64,000 nucleotides of DNA from Pseudomonas silesiensis. Its GTDB lineage: Bacteria > Pseudomonadota > Gammaproteobacteria > Pseudomonadales > Pseudomonadaceae. A model generated the notes under the pieces. It was not told where the DNA came from. It saw only the letters and a program-made list of their open reading frames with translations, and made no database searches. Position numbers and translations under genes: made by a program. The stretch is from the NCBI RefSeq assembly GCF_001661075.1, contig NZ_CP014870.1:6539501-6603500 (forward strand), written 5' to 3'. Below, one piece after another: positions 38,032 through 47,347 of this stretch; position 1 is the stretch's first letter; each line of letters begins with the position of its first letter.

Positions 38032-38173
38032 GGATCAATCAATCCGTACTGAAAAGATACGGCGGATAATAACAGCTCAGCCAAATCCACTTTGACTTGT
38101 ATCAGGTATTGCCTGCCCTCCCTGGCTCCGGATGTCCGGCAATCGGGTGTGAAGTACGCCTGAGACCGGCGAA

Positions 38174-38920
38174 TTAAAGCTGTTGCATCATTTTGCGAAC
38201 GCCCGCCACATGACGGCGGCTGACGATCAACGCGTCACCGTTCAAGCCTTTGAGAAAGAGCTGAAAATGTCCCAGAGGCGTGCGTTGCAGCCGTTCGATT
38301 CGCTCACGGGCCACCAATGCATTGCGGTGGATGCGCACGAAACGGTCGCCGAATTCATCTTCGAGGGCCTTGAGTGGCTCATCCAGTAGCACCTCGCCGC
38401 CTTCATGGCGCAAGGTCACGTATTTATGATCGGCAATAAAGTAGACCACCTGACCCAACGGGATCAGTTCGATTCCTTTGCGGGTACGGGCGCTGATATG
38501 ACTGCGAGGGCCGCTGCCACTCTCGGCAGCCGGGCGGGTCAGGGCGGCGAGCTGGACACGGTTGGGTCGCTCGGCTTTCTTTAACGCTTCATGTAACTGT
38601 TCTGTACGCACAGGTTTCACCAGATAGCCTACGGCGCTTGCCTGTAAGGCTTCCACGGCAAATTCATCGGGCCCTGCGCAAAACACTACGGCTGGCGGGG
38701 TTTCGCGTTCGCACAATCGTGCAGCCACTTGCAGGCCATCCAGGCCCGGCATGCGGATATCGAGCAACACGATATCCGGCTTGTGGCTGTCGATCAGTGC
38801 CAACGCCTCTTCGCCGTTCGTAGCGCTGGGCTCCAGGACACTGTATCCCTCGAGTTCGCCGACCATTCGGCTCAGGCGCTCGCGGGCCATGGGTTCGTCA
38901 TCAACGATCAGGACATTCAT
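38174..38920 (-). CDS. algR: Response regulator AlgR
   Basis: A 248-residue regulator: receiver domain 1-120 with acidic pocket D7/D8 and phospho-acceptor D54 (VLLDIRMPG), and a LytTR DNA-binding domain from about 142 to 246. AlgR controls alginate genes, type IV pili and virulence in P. aeruginosa, normally with the sensor AlgZ (FimS) encoded just upstream. Here that sensor gene is reduced to a 3' remnant whose stop overlaps the algR ATG (ATGA), so translation must now begin without a full upstream partner. AlgR is full-length and otherwise intact. Confidence 0.95.
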   Translation of the reverse strand: MNVLIVDDEPMARERLSRMVGELEGYSVLEPSATNGEEALALIDSHKPDIVLLDIRMPGLDGLQVAARLCERETPPAVVFCAGPDEFAVEALQASAVGYLVKPVRTEQLHEALKKAERPNRVQLAALTRPAAESGSGPRSHISARTRKGIELIPLGQVVYFIADHKYVTLRHEGGEVLLDEPLKALEDEFGDRFVRIHRNALVARERIERLQRTPLGHFQLFLKGLNGDALIVSRRHVAGVRKMMQQL

Positions 38921-39027
38921 ATTGCGCTGGATTCCTGCGTGAGTCTCGCACAAGGATAGCGTAGACAGGTGAAGTGACGTCCGTCACCGCGATCCACGCT
39001 AAGACTAGCGCGAGGGCCAAAAAGTGC
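38917..39027 (-). pseudogene. algZ: Remnant of sensor kinase gene algZ (fimS), 3' end only
   Basis: The last 36 codons of a minus-strand frame read ALFGPRASLSVDRGDG and then RHFTCLRYPCARLTQESSAI, which I recognise as the C-terminus of AlgZ, the histidine kinase partner of AlgR (full length about 350 residues). Upstream of this the frame has no kinase sequence: no His box, N box or membrane helices fit in the 352 bp left before argH. The remnant keeps the ATGA overlap with algR. The recognition is from memory of the family; the deletion of about 1 kb is inferred. Confidence 0.65.
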
Positions 39028-39379
39028 CGCCGGTCGGACGACTAAATTTTCATCTGGCGTGCGTTTGGCGGCCCGGGCCCGCACTGGCGAGGCATCGCCA
39101 CAGGGATTTCTGATACACAATATGGACACCCCTCTTTTTATAGGCAGCTGCAGCGCCCGGAAGTGCGCTGATCCTACTGTCCAACTGTAGACGGTTGCCG
39201 GGACGATATTGCTCAATTGAAAAATATCGTTGCGCAATTTCCGTGTGGCCAGCTTTGAGTATGGGCTGACGTGTCAGGAAATAAACCTGTCGACCAGTGT
39301 CAGCGACAGGATTGGCAACCCTGTTATTATCCGCGACAGCTTTCAACGCCATCTTTCTTCAGCCGATACGAGCGAATTC
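39028..39379. other. Gene-free interval between the algZ remnant and argH
   Basis: These 352 bp hold no supported gene. In the conserved order this position would be the algZ coding region and the argH/algZ divergent promoters. The argH promoter, and whatever now drives algR, must lie here; I could not pick out a convincing -35/-10 pair. Confidence 0.6.
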
Positions 39380-40774
39380 ATGAGCACTGACAAGACCAAT
39401 CAGTCCTGGGGCGGCCGCTTCAGTGAACCCGTCGACGCCTTCGTCGCCCGCTTCACCGCCTCCGTCACCTTCGACCAGCGCCTGTATCGCCACGACATCA
39501 TGGGTTCGATCGCCCACGCCACCATGCTGGCGAAGGTCGGCGTGCTGACCGATGCCGAGCGCGACAGCATTACCGAAGGCCTGAAGACCATCCAAGGTGA
39601 AATCGAGGCCGGCCAGTTCGACTGGCGCATCGACCTCGAAGACGTGCACATGAACATCGAGGCGCGCCTGACCGACCGCATCGGCGTGACCGGTAAAAAG
39701 CTGCACACCGGTCGCAGCCGCAACGACCAGGTCGCCACCGACATCCGTCTGTGGCTGCGTGACGAGATCGACCTGATCCTGAGCGAAATCACCCGCCTGC
39801 AACAAGGCTTGCTGGAACAGGCCGAGCGCGAAGCCGGCAGCATCATGCCCGGCTTCACTCACCTGCAAACCGCGCAACCGGTAACTTTCGGGCACCACAT
39901 GCTGGCCTGGTTCGAGATGCTCAGCCGTGACTACGAGCGCCTGGTCGACTGCCGCAAGCGCACCAACCGCATGCCATTGGGCAGCGCCGCGCTGGCCGGC
40001 ACGACCTACCCGATCGATCGCGAATATACCGCGCAACTGCTGGGCTTCGACGCCGTGGGTGGCAACTCCCTGGACAACGTGTCCGATCGTGACTTCGCTA
40101 TCGAGTTCTGCTCGGCGGCGAGCATCGCGATGATGCACCTGTCGCGCTTCTCCGAAGAGCTGGTGCTGTGGACCAGCGCCCAGTTCCAGTTCATCGATCT
40201 GCCGGACCGTTTCTGCACCGGCAGCTCGATCATGCCGCAAAAGAAAAACCCGGACGTGCCCGAGCTGGTGCGTGGCAAGACCGGCCGCGTGTTCGGCGCG
40301 CTGATGGGCCTGCTGACTTTGATGAAAGGCCAGCCCCTGGCCTACAACAAGGACAACCAGGAAGATAAAGAGCCACTGTTCGACGCCGCCGACACGCTGC
40401 GCGACTCGCTGCGGGCCTTTGCCGACATGATCCCGGCGATCAAACCCAAGCACGCGATGATGCGCGAAGCGGCCCTGCGCGGTTTCTCCACCGCCACCGA
40501 CTTGGCCGACTACCTGGTGCGTCGTGGCCTGCCGTTCCGTGACTGCCACGAAATTGTTGGCCATGCGGTGAAGTTCGGCGTTGAAAGCGGCAAGGACCTG
40601 GCGGAAATGAGCCTGGAAGAGCTGCGCAAGTTCAGTGACCAGATCGATCAGGATGTGTTTGAGGTGCTGACCCTGGAAGGCTCGGTGAACGCCCGTGACC
40701 ATATCGGCGGGACTGCGCCGGCGCAGGTCAAGCAGGCTGTGGTGCGCGGTCAGGCACTCCTCGCCAGCCGCTAA
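39380..40774 (+). CDS. argH: Argininosuccinate lyase
   Basis: Last step of arginine synthesis: splits argininosuccinate into arginine and fumarate. The 464-residue protein starts [19 protein letters not shown], and carries the fumarase/lyase signature [15 protein letters not shown] and the early motif [13 protein letters not shown]. Length equals the family norm. The ATG at 39380 was chosen; the longer upstream frame is non-conserved. It is the left neighbour of the missing algZ in the standard order. Confidence 0.97.
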   Translation: MSTDKTNQSWGGRFSEPVDAFVARFTASVTFDQRLYRHDIMGSIAHATMLAKVGVLTDAERDSITEGLKTIQGEIEAGQFDWRIDLEDVHMNIEARLTDRIGVTGKKLHTGRSRNDQVATDIRLWLRDEIDLILSEITRLQQGLLEQAEREAGSIMPGFTHLQTAQPVTFGHHMLAWFEMLSRDYERLVDCRKRTNRMPLGSAALAGTTYPIDREYTAQLLGFDAVGGNSLDNVSDRDFAIEFCSAASIAMMHLSRFSEELVLWTSAQFQFIDLPDRFCTGSSIMPQKKNPDVPELVRGKTGRVFGALMGLLTLMKGQPLAYNKDNQEDKEPLFDAADTLRDSLRAFADMIPAIKPKHAMMREAALRGFSTATDLADYLVRRGLPFRDCHEIVGHAVKFGVESGKDLAEMSLEELRKFSDQIDQDVFEVLTLEGSVNARDHIGGTAPAQVKQAVVRGQALLASR

Positions 40775-40778
40775 AAGC

Positions 40779-40870
40779 ATCGCGGGCAAGCCCGCTCCCA
40801 CAAGGATCTCCGACTGACCACACATCTATGGCAGACAGAGAAACCTGTGGGAGCGAGCTTGTTCGCGATG
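40779..40870. repeat. REP pair (inverted)
   Basis: ATCGCGGGCAAGCCCGCTCC and a second, slightly different copy (GGGAGCGAGCTTGTTCGCGA) between argH and the convergent glutathione transferase gene. Confidence 0.85.
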
Positions 40871-40894
40871 ACTGACTTCAGATCACCACAAAAC

Positions 40895-41554
40895 CTACCT
40901 CTTGGAAGCAACCATCGCCATAAACGCCGGCATCGCCGCGTCCTTGTCCGCCGCGATCCGCTGCACGTTCGGATTTTGCTCCAGTCGCTCCAGCAATGCC
41001 TTGGCCGCCGGCATCTCGGCCAGCAGATCGATATCGAACAGCTTCTTCCCCACCGCACAGGCCAGCGGCACGCTGTACAGGAAATACAAATCCGCAATAC
41101 TCAGGCTGTCACCTGCCACGTAAGGGGCGAATTTGCCGTGCCTGCCCAGCGAGGCAAAGCCCTGCAGCAATTCGGCTTTGCTCTTGTCCTTGATCGCGTC
41201 CGGCACGGTCATGCCGAAAAACGCTTCGGGATAACACGCACGCCCTGGCAGCTCGATATACAGCTCGATTTCCTTGGCCAGTGCCAGAACCTGCGCCCGC
41301 TCGAAAGGATCGCCCGGCAGCAGCGGCTTGCCCTTCTGACCCTGTTCGATGTATTCCAGAATCACGCTGGTTTCGTTGATAAAACCTTGCTCGTCGCGCA
41401 ACACCGGAACTTTTCCACGCGGACTGATGGCCAGGGCCTCAGCGCTCTGGCCGGCATAAAACGGCACTTCTTCAAACGGCAGTCCCTTCTCCAGCAGCGC
41501 CAGCTTGACCATATTGTAATAATTGCTGACACAAAATCCGTAAAGCTTGAGCAT
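40895..41554 (-). CDS. Glutathione S-transferase family protein
   Basis: A 219-residue protein with an N-terminal thioredoxin-like domain (MLKLYGFCVSNYYNMVKLAL; glutathione-contact motif GKVPVLRD and NETSVILEYIE) and a helical C-terminal domain (SLSIADLYFLYSVPLA). Substrate is unknown. The ATG at 41554 and the GTG one codon before are both possible; GGAGG lies upstream of each. Confidence 0.9.
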   Translation of the reverse strand: MLKLYGFCVSNYYNMVKLALLEKGLPFEEVPFYAGQSAEALAISPRGKVPVLRDEQGFINETSVILEYIEQGQKGKPLLPGDPFERAQVLALAKEIELYIELPGRACYPEAFFGMTVPDAIKDKSKAELLQGFASLGRHGKFAPYVAGDSLSIADLYFLYSVPLACAVGKKLFDIDLLAEMPAAKALLERLEQNPNVQRIAADKDAAMPAFMAMVASKR

Positions 41555-41678
41555 CACATAGCCTCCAGGCCGTGCAAGGGGTTGGCCCGCCAGTTATAGA
41601 ACGCCTGGGCGCTTCTCGCCAGCAGCATCACGGCGCTGAATGCAGGTAAACTGGCCGTCTTTCCTTGAGGAGCCTGCC

Positions 41679-41963
41679 ATGAGCGAGCAAAACGATATCG
41701 ATATCGACGAAGAAGAGTTCGCCGAAAACACCCTGATCGAAGCCATCGAAAACCAGATCGAAAGCGACAATCCGCCAGCGGCCAAGGCCACCTTCAACAA
41801 GCTGACCCTGGTGGGTTACGAGCGTGAGGAAATCCTCAACCTGATGGCCCATGTCCTGGCGGTGGAAATCGACGCGATCCTCGAAGAAGACCGCGCGTTC
41901 AATACCGAATGGTACGAAACGGCGCTGCGTGCTCTTCCAGAGCTGCCACCGGAAAAGAAATAA
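41679..41963 (+). CDS. Conserved acidic protein, function unknown
   Basis: A 94-residue acidic protein (MSEQNDIDIDEEEFAENTLIE) with a helical core (NPPAAKATFNKLTLVGYERE, then EILNLMAHVLAVEI). The ATG at 41679 follows TTGAGGAG. I believe homologues occur next to argH-type loci in other Pseudomonas, but I recognise no domain name and propose no function. It is monocistronic and is followed by a REP pair. Confidence 0.7.
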   Translation: MSEQNDIDIDEEEFAENTLIEAIENQIESDNPPAAKATFNKLTLVGYEREEILNLMAHVLAVEIDAILEEDRAFNTEWYETALRALPELPPEKK

Positions 41964-41976
41964 CCCCGCCCCCCGA

Positions 41977-42067
41977 CCGTAGGAGCGAGGCTTGCCCGCG
42001 AAGAACGATAACGCGGTTCCTCAGGCATACCGCGGTGAAGCCTTCGCGGGCAAGCCTCGCTCCTACG
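41977..42067. repeat. REP pair (inverted)
   Basis: GTAGGAGCGAGGCTTGCCCG and its inverse with about 38 bp between them, downstream of the acidic protein gene. Confidence 0.85.
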
Positions 42068-42195
42068 GAAACCACCCTGCAATCGAGGAATGCAAGCCGA
42101 GGCAAAAAAACCCTGTCGCGAGCACTGGACATGCCGCACAAGTGGGCTCACCTTAGGGGCGCTGTCGTCCAATTCCTAGAAAGTCTGGAGTCCTT

Positions 42196-42441
42196 ATGTC
42201 GCTTACCCCTGAGTTGGTTGCCGAACTGGAAATCCTCGCCCTCTTCAACCTGGACAGTTCCCAGGAAGGTCTGAAAATTCATCAGACCGCTGCCCCGAAA
42301 GCCATTGCCGCCGCCAAACGCCTGTACGAAAAAGAGCTGATCGACCAGCCCGATGGCGGGTACCTGACCAGCCTGGGACGTGACGCCGCGCAAAACATAC
42401 AAACCGTTCTGACTATTCTGAGCGTCCAGGAAACAGCCTGA
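42196..42441 (+). CDS. TIGR02647 family DNA-binding-like small protein
   Basis: An 81-residue protein (MSLTPELVAELEILALFNLD) with a winged-helix-like arrangement: helix, a segment KAIAAAKRLYEKELI, and a wing DGGYLTSLGRDAAQ. It matches the TIGR02647 family, common in Pseudomonas and lacking a known role. Spacing to the next gene (cyaA) is 217 bp, in which no gene is supported. Confidence 0.8.
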   Translation: MSLTPELVAELEILALFNLDSSQEGLKIHQTAAPKAIAAAKRLYEKELIDQPDGGYLTSLGRDAAQNIQTVLTILSVQETA

Positions 42442-42658
42442 GTGACCGCGTCGCCCACGGACACCCGTGCTACGGGTTCCGCGGGCACACTTTCGTTACC
42501 TGCACCGCTACTTGTGCAGCTACCTGCCGTGCCCAACGCTAAAAATCTGACGTCAGAAAAACCAGAAACCAGCTTAAAAGTCCCGGGGCCGAGGCGCTAA
42601 ACTGCCCCTCATCCTGAGGCCTTCCACGTCCGGCCCCATCAAGCCGGTTTGAGCTGAC

Positions 42659-45502
42659 ATGACCCACCCCCATGAAATCCGCCCCGACCTGGAAGAAGGC
42701 ATCGATCGCAAGGTGCTAAGCCAACTGCGCGCACGGTTCCTGAAGCTCAATGAGGGCCGCATGGCGCGCGCCATGGCAGGACTGTCAACCCGCCAGCAAG
42801 GCGTACTCACCCTGCTGCCGCTGTTTTTTCACGTCAATCATCCGCTGCTGCCAGGTTATGTTTCGGGCAGCACGCCGGCCGGATTGTCGAACTACGAACC
42901 GGACGCCAACGTTCTCGCCGAAGCCCAGCGCCTGACCCGCTCGTTTTCCTATAAACCGCGTCACGGCAGCAATCCGCCCCGACCGATTCACGGCCTGTTC
43001 CTGATGGGCAGCCTTGGCACCCTGGCCCAGGCCGATCAGAGCGACATGGACGTCTGGGTCTGTCACGCACCGGACTTGAGCGAAAGCGAACTGACCGAGC
43101 TGCGTAAAAAGTGCCAGCTGCTCGAAACCTGGGCCACCGGCCAAGGGGCCGAGGCGCATTTTTTCCTGATCGACCCGGCCCGCTTCGTGCTCGGCGAACG
43201 CGACCATCAACTGAGTTCGGAAGACTGCGGCAGCACCCAGCACTGTCTGCTGCTGGACGAGTTCTATCGCACGGCGATCTGGCTGGCCGGACGCACGCCA
43301 ATCTGGTGGCTGGTGCCGGTCTACGAAGAGGTCGCCTACGAAAGCTACACCCAGGCGTTGCTTTCCAGACGCTTCATCCGGGCCGACGAAACCCTGGACC
43401 TGGGGCATCTGGCGTCCATTCCGCCCGGCGAATTCGTCGGCGCCGGGCTGTGGCAGTTATTCAAGGGCATCGAATCGCCGTACAAGTCGGTGCTCAAGCT
43501 GCTGCTGACCGAGGTCTATGCCAGCGAACACCCCAAAGTCCATTGCCTCAGCCTGCGCTTCAAACACGCCGTATTCGCCAACCAGCTCGACCTCGACGAA
43601 CTGGATCCCTACGTCATGCTTTACCGACGCCTCGAGGAATACCTGACCGCCCGTGAAGAGCCGGAACGGCTGGAGCTGGTACGGCGCGCGCTGTATTTGA
43701 AGGTGAATCGCAAGCTCACCGGCAGCAGTCGCAACGCGAGCTGGCAACGCGGGCTGCTTGAGCGCCTGGCCCACGAATGGCACTGGGATCAGCGTCAGCT
43801 GGCCCTGCTCGATAGCCGCAGCCAGTGGAAAGTCCGCCAGGTCGGCTCGGAGCGCCGAGCCTTGGTCAACGAGCTCAACTACAGCTACCGCTTCCTGACC
43901 CGGTTCGCCCGCAACGAGCACACCGTCAGCCTGATCAATAAGCGCGAACTCAACGTGCTCGGTCGACGGCTGTATGCGGCCTTCGAGCGCAAGGCGAACA
44001 AGGTCGAGTTCATCAACCCGGGCATCGCCCCGGACCTGGCCGAAGACACCCTGACCCTGGTGCAGGTGCCTGACAGGAAAGAGCCCGGGCAAACTCATTG
44101 GGGTTTGTATAACGGCAGCCTGACCGCCCATGAATGGGAGCATTTCGCGCCGATCAAGCGCAGCCGCCAACTGCTGGAACTGCTGACCTGGTGCCACCGC
44201 AATGGCGTCATCGACAGCAGCACCCGACTGGCCTTGCATCCCGGCAATAGCGACCTGAGCGAATTCGAACTGTTCAACCTGCTCGGCAGCCTGCAACAGA
44301 GCATCGCCATGCCCCTGGCGACCGTCGCCGAAGAACCGTTATTGCGCGCGAGTGTGCCCAGCGAAGTGCTGATCCTGGTAAACGTCGGCATCGATCCGCT
44401 CAAGCACCACCGCGACCTGAATATCCTGATGACCACCGAGCGCACCGATTCTCTGAGTTATGCCGGGGTTCGGGACAATCTGGTGCTGACCCTGGACCAG
44501 GTCACGCTCAACAGCTGGAACGAGGTACTGGTCAGCCGTTTTGATGGCCCCCATGCCTTGCTCGCCTGCGTACGCGATTACCTCAACAATCTGCCGCAGG
44601 GGCGGCAACAGCCCAGGCTGCGGGTTCATTGCTTCTGCCACAACCGCGCGCAATTCATCGCCCGGCGGGTCGAAGAAATCCTCGACACTGCGCAAAACCT
44701 GCTGCTGAGCGAGCTCAATCAGCGCTACCTGATTCAGGTCCAGCAGCATTTCCATGTGCTGGAACTGGTGCCCGGCCGGGTCAACCACGTCGCCCTCGCC
44801 TCGCTGCCGGCGCTGGTCGAATACCTGGGCACAGACCTCACCCGCTACAGTCCGTTGCACCTGGACCCGATGGCGCTGGAAGACCAGGATCTGGCGCTGA
44901 TATTGCCGATGGGGCAGCCCGAATGCGTCCAGGTGTTCTATCGGATCAGCGAGCTCCATGCCCATCTGTACGTATTGGATGAATTCAATGCCCTGTGGCA
45001 CCAGCGCGTGCCCTTCCACGATGAGCAAAGCCTGCTGGTGCCGTTGCACAGATTCCTGCAATCGATCCAATACCGGCGCGACGCCTTGCTGCCGATCGAC
45101 GCTGCGCGCCCCCTGAGCCTGGACACCCTGTATTTCCAGCTGCTGCCATCGGGTCCCGTGCGGGCCCGTCGGGTCGAAGCCCGGCCGGCGCCGCGAACCC
45201 CGGTCAACGAACATTTCTACGACGTGCAGGCGATCGTCGGCAACGCCGCACCGGGACAGGTGCAGGTCACGTTGTATTGCAATCAGCGGGAGTTCTCAGC
45301 GCTGGAACATGGCGACCAGCTGTTCAGCGAGGTCGCCCGGGAAATCGTCGGACAGCGCCGCGGGACCGGGCACTACCGTTGCTACATCACCGACTTGGAC
45401 TTGTCCGGTCTGCTCGGTGATGGTCAGCGTTCAAGCAATCTGTATTTACGCTACAAGGCCGATCTGGAGCGCGCATTGAACGAAGCGCTCGAGCAGATCT
45501 GA
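42659..45502 (+). CDS. cyaA: Class I adenylate cyclase
   Basis: Makes cyclic AMP. The 947-residue protein has the class I catalytic N-terminal domain with the nucleotidyltransferase motif GSLGTLAQADQSDMDVWVC (near 118-136), followed by the large C-terminal domain that in enterobacteria receives sugar-PTS control. E. coli CyaA is 848 residues, so this one is about 100 longer, mainly in the C-terminal half. It converges on rnk, with only eight bases between the coding ends. Confidence 0.95.
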   Translation: MTHPHEIRPDLEEGIDRKVLSQLRARFLKLNEGRMARAMAGLSTRQQGVLTLLPLFFHVNHPLLPGYVSGSTPAGLSNYEPDANVLAEAQRLTRSFSYKPRHGSNPPRPIHGLFLMGSLGTLAQADQSDMDVWVCHAPDLSESELTELRKKCQLLETWATGQGAEAHFFLIDPARFVLGERDHQLSSEDCGSTQHCLLLDEFYRTAIWLAGRTPIWWLVPVYEEVAYESYTQALLSRRFIRADETLDLGHLASIPPGEFVGAGLWQLFKGIESPYKSVLKLLLTEVYASEHPKVHCLSLRFKHAVFANQLDLDELDPYVMLYRRLEEYLTAREEPERLELVRRALYLKVNRKLTGSSRNASWQRGLLERLAHEWHWDQRQLALLDSRSQWKVRQVGSERRALVNELNYSYRFLTRFARNEHTVSLINKRELNVLGRRLYAAFERKANKVEFINPGIAPDLAEDTLTLVQVPDRKEPGQTHWGLYNGSLTAHEWEHFAPIKRSRQLLELLTWCHRNGVIDSSTRLALHPGNSDLSEFELFNLLGSLQQSIAMPLATVAEEPLLRASVPSEVLILVNVGIDPLKHHRDLNILMTTERTDSLSYAGVRDNLVLTLDQVTLNSWNEVLVSRFDGPHALLACVRDYLNNLPQGRQQPRLRVHCFCHNRAQFIARRVEEILDTAQNLLLSELNQRYLIQVQQHFHVLELVPGRVNHVALASLPALVEYLGTDLTRYSPLHLDPMALEDQDLALILPMGQPECVQVFYRISELHAHLYVLDEFNALWHQRVPFHDEQSLLVPLHRFLQSIQYRRDALLPIDAARPLSLDTLYFQLLPSGPVRARRVEARPAPRTPVNEHFYDVQAIVGNAAPGQVQVTLYCNQREFSALEHGDQLFSEVAREIVGQRRGTGHYRCYITDLDLSGLLGDGQRSSNLYLRYKADLERALNEALEQI

Positions 45503-45510
45503 GGGGCATG

Positions 45511-45921
45511 TCATTCCGGGAAGTGGCCGCCATTGGCAGGCTGTGATTCGACTTCCAGCAGGGTCAGCTTGAGGGTCTTGCCGCCCGGAGCCGGCCAATC
45601 GATATGCTGGCCAACCTTGAGGCCAAGCAAGGCGCTGCCTACCGGTGCCAGAATGGAAATCTTGCCTTCGTCGGCATTGGCGTCCTTGGGGTAAACCAGC
45701 GTCAGGTGGTAATCCTTGCCGCTGCTCTCTTCACGGCAATGCACACGGGAATTCATGGTCACGACATCGGCGGGCACTTCATCGTGACCGACCAGGGTAT
45801 CGGCGCGATCCAGTTCGGTTTGCAGCGCGATAACGCCCGGCAGCGTGTCATCCAGGCTGTCGATCAGGCGCTCCAGACGTTGTACGTCCAGACGGGTAAG
45901 GGTGATGGAAGGTGCGGTCAT
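45511..45921 (-). CDS. rnk: Regulator of nucleoside diphosphate kinase Rnk
   Basis: A 136-residue protein with an N-terminal helical part (SITLTRLDVQRLERLIDSLD) and a GreA/GreB-type C-terminal domain (VTLVYP-like LTLVYPKDANADEGKISILAPVG, here quoted in part). Rnk interacts with RNA polymerase like Gre factors but does not promote transcript cleavage. The ATG at 45921 follows AAAGGAG. A strong terminator hairpin sits only 29 bases upstream of the start. Confidence 0.92.
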   Translation of the reverse strand: MTAPSITLTRLDVQRLERLIDSLDDTLPGVIALQTELDRADTLVGHDEVPADVVTMNSRVHCREESSGKDYHLTLVYPKDANADEGKISILAPVGSALLGLKVGQHIDWPAPGGKTLKLTLLEVESQPANGGHFPE

Positions 45922-45950
45922 GATCAGGGCAGACTCCTTTCTTCTGCACG

Positions 45951-45987
45951 AAAAAAGCAAAACCCCGCCAGAAAAAGGCGGGGTTTT
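45951..45987 (-). terminator. Terminator hairpin just upstream of rnk
   Basis: On the minus strand AAACCCCGCC and GGCGGGGTTT form a 10-bp stem with a short loop, followed by TTGC and six T. It would end the cyaY-DUF1289 transcript, but being 29 bases before the rnk ATG it might also lie within the rnk leader. Confidence 0.8.
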
Positions 45988-46102
45988 CACGAGCCTCGAT
46001 GGGTTGAGGCGTACCCGGACACTATCACAGCTCAATAAATATACAAGTGAGGGGCGACCACGGCCCCGGCAGGGGGAAATTGCAAGCTGGCTAAGTAGAA
46101 AC

Positions 46103-46193
46103 CTTGTGGGAGCGAGCTTGCTCGCGATTGCGGTGTATCAGTCGACATAAATTTGCCTGTCACACCGCAATCGCGAGCAAGCTCGCTCCCACA
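46103..46193. repeat. REP pair (inverted)
   Basis: TTGTGGGAGCGAGCTTGCTC and inverse, about 45 bp apart, immediately downstream of the DUF1289 gene. Confidence 0.85.
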
Positions 46194-46203
46194 TGGTTAT
46201 GCG

Positions 46204-46422
46204 TCAGGCGCAGGATTTACGCTGGATGGCCTGGGCACAAATCACCCGCCGGCGCTCATCATCCGCCGAGCGCCATTCGCGGATGTCTTCGACGTGGCGA
46301 AAACACCCAAGACAGACCTTCTGCTCATCCAGCCGACACACACCGCTGCACGGCGAAGGCACCGCCGGGCTGACATTGCTGTAGAGCGGCTTGGGTGCAC
46401 GAACGGGCGCAGGCTGGGTCAC
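46204..46422 (-). CDS. DUF1289 domain protein
   Basis: A 72-residue protein with four conserved cysteines in SPCSGVCRLDEQKVCLGCFR, which suggests a metal-binding site, followed by a charged helix (VEDIREWRSADDERRRVI). It fits DUF1289, a short family of unknown function. The GTG at 46422 lies four bases after the cyaY stop, so the two genes form an operon; longer frames overlap cyaY and are not conserved. Confidence 0.75.
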   Translation of the reverse strand: MTQPAPVRAPKPLYSNVSPAVPSPCSGVCRLDEQKVCLGCFRHVEDIREWRSADDERRRVICAQAIQRKSCA

Positions 46423-46426
46423 CGTC

Positions 46427-46759
46427 TCACAGACCTTCGAAATCGAGTTCGACGTCAGCCTGCTGCTTGACGATGCGCTCGAGCATTTCGCCCAATTGCT
46501 CTTCGCTCTTGTCGCACATCCAGCGCTCGCTCTCTTCGTCATAGTCGAAGTGGAACCCACCGGACACCGCCGCCAGCCACAGCTGCCGCAGCGGTTCCTG
46601 ACGGCTGAAAATCAACTGGCTGCCGTTTTCGAACTTGACGGTGAGCACACCGGCCGAGCTCTCCAGATCGAGATCCAGGTCACTCTCGTCGAAAATATCC
46701 TCCAGCGTTTGCTGGACGGCATCGACCAGATCGTGGAAACGGGCTTCGGTCAAACTCAT
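46427..46759 (-). CDS. cyaY: Bacterial frataxin CyaY
   Basis: Iron-binding regulator of iron-sulfur cluster assembly. The 110-residue protein has the acidic first helix (EARFHDLVDAVQQTLEDIFD, partly quoted), the acidic ridge DESDLDLDLES and the conserved sheet residues SQLIFSRQEPLRQLWLA. It is the first gene of a two-gene operon with the DUF1289 gene and is divergent from lptM-lysA. Confidence 0.94.
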   Translation of the reverse strand: MSLTEARFHDLVDAVQQTLEDIFDESDLDLDLESSAGVLTVKFENGSQLIFSRQEPLRQLWLAAVSGGFHFDYDEESERWMCDKSEEQLGEMLERIVKQQADVELDFEGL

Positions 46760-47152
46760 TGCGGCAACCTCAAAAAGTGTCTGATCACGCTCAAGCGCCG
46801 CAAGATACGGGCGAGCCCCGGGGATTGCAAAGGATAACGACCAAGAGCCGATATGGGTACATCAACCACGGACCTGTAGGAGCCGGCACATCCAACATCA
46901 TTAAAACTGTCTGACACGGTCACTGTGGGAGTTGGCTTGTCGGATCGCCGCACCGCAGCGAAGAGGCCGGCATATCCAACCTGTTCGTTGACTGAACCAC
47001 CGCTTTCGCTGGCAAGCCAGCTCCTACAGGGGATTGCATTTGACTGGCCGGCATCCAGCCAAGCCCCGCCGGACGGGAGCCGCGTTACATAGGCAAGCTG
47101 CCGGGTGGCCGGTATACTCCGGCGCAATTAATGCATTTTCAAGGATTTCGCC
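46760..47152. other. Gene-free interval with degenerate REP elements
   Basis: No gene is supported in these 393 bp between cyaY and lptM. From 46873 to 47029 there are three diverged REP-like copies (CTGTAGGAGCCGGCACATCC, CTGTGGGAGTTGGCTTGTCG, and GGCAAGCCAGCTCCTACAGG). The promoters for the divergent cyaY and lptM operons must lie at the edges. Confidence 0.6.
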
Positions 47153-47338
47153 ATGAAGCGCCTGATCTCTTCCCTTGCTGCGCTCGCTTCGCTCGTCGCT
47201 TTTGCCAGCGTGTTATCGGCCTGCGGTCAAAAAGGCCCGCTGTACCTGCCTGATGAGAACCAGGATCCTGTCGAGCAGGCCAAGTCGTCTCAACAGCAGC
47301 CCGCGTCAAAAGCACACAAGCACGACGTCTACCAATAA
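47153..47338 (+). CDS. lptM: LptM (YifL-type) lipoprotein
   Basis: A 61-residue lipoprotein with a signal peptide ending in the lipobox LSAC (Cys24) and the conserved motif GQKGPLYLP (25-33). In E. coli, LptM assists disulfide maturation of the LptD translocon for lipopolysaccharide. Here it is the first gene of the lysA-dapF operon, its usual place in pseudomonads (known there as lppL). AAGGA precedes the ATG. Confidence 0.92.
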   Translation: MKRLISSLAALASLVAFASVLSACGQKGPLYLPDENQDPVEQAKSSQQQPASKAHKHDVYQ

Positions 47339-47347
47339 GGGAACATC

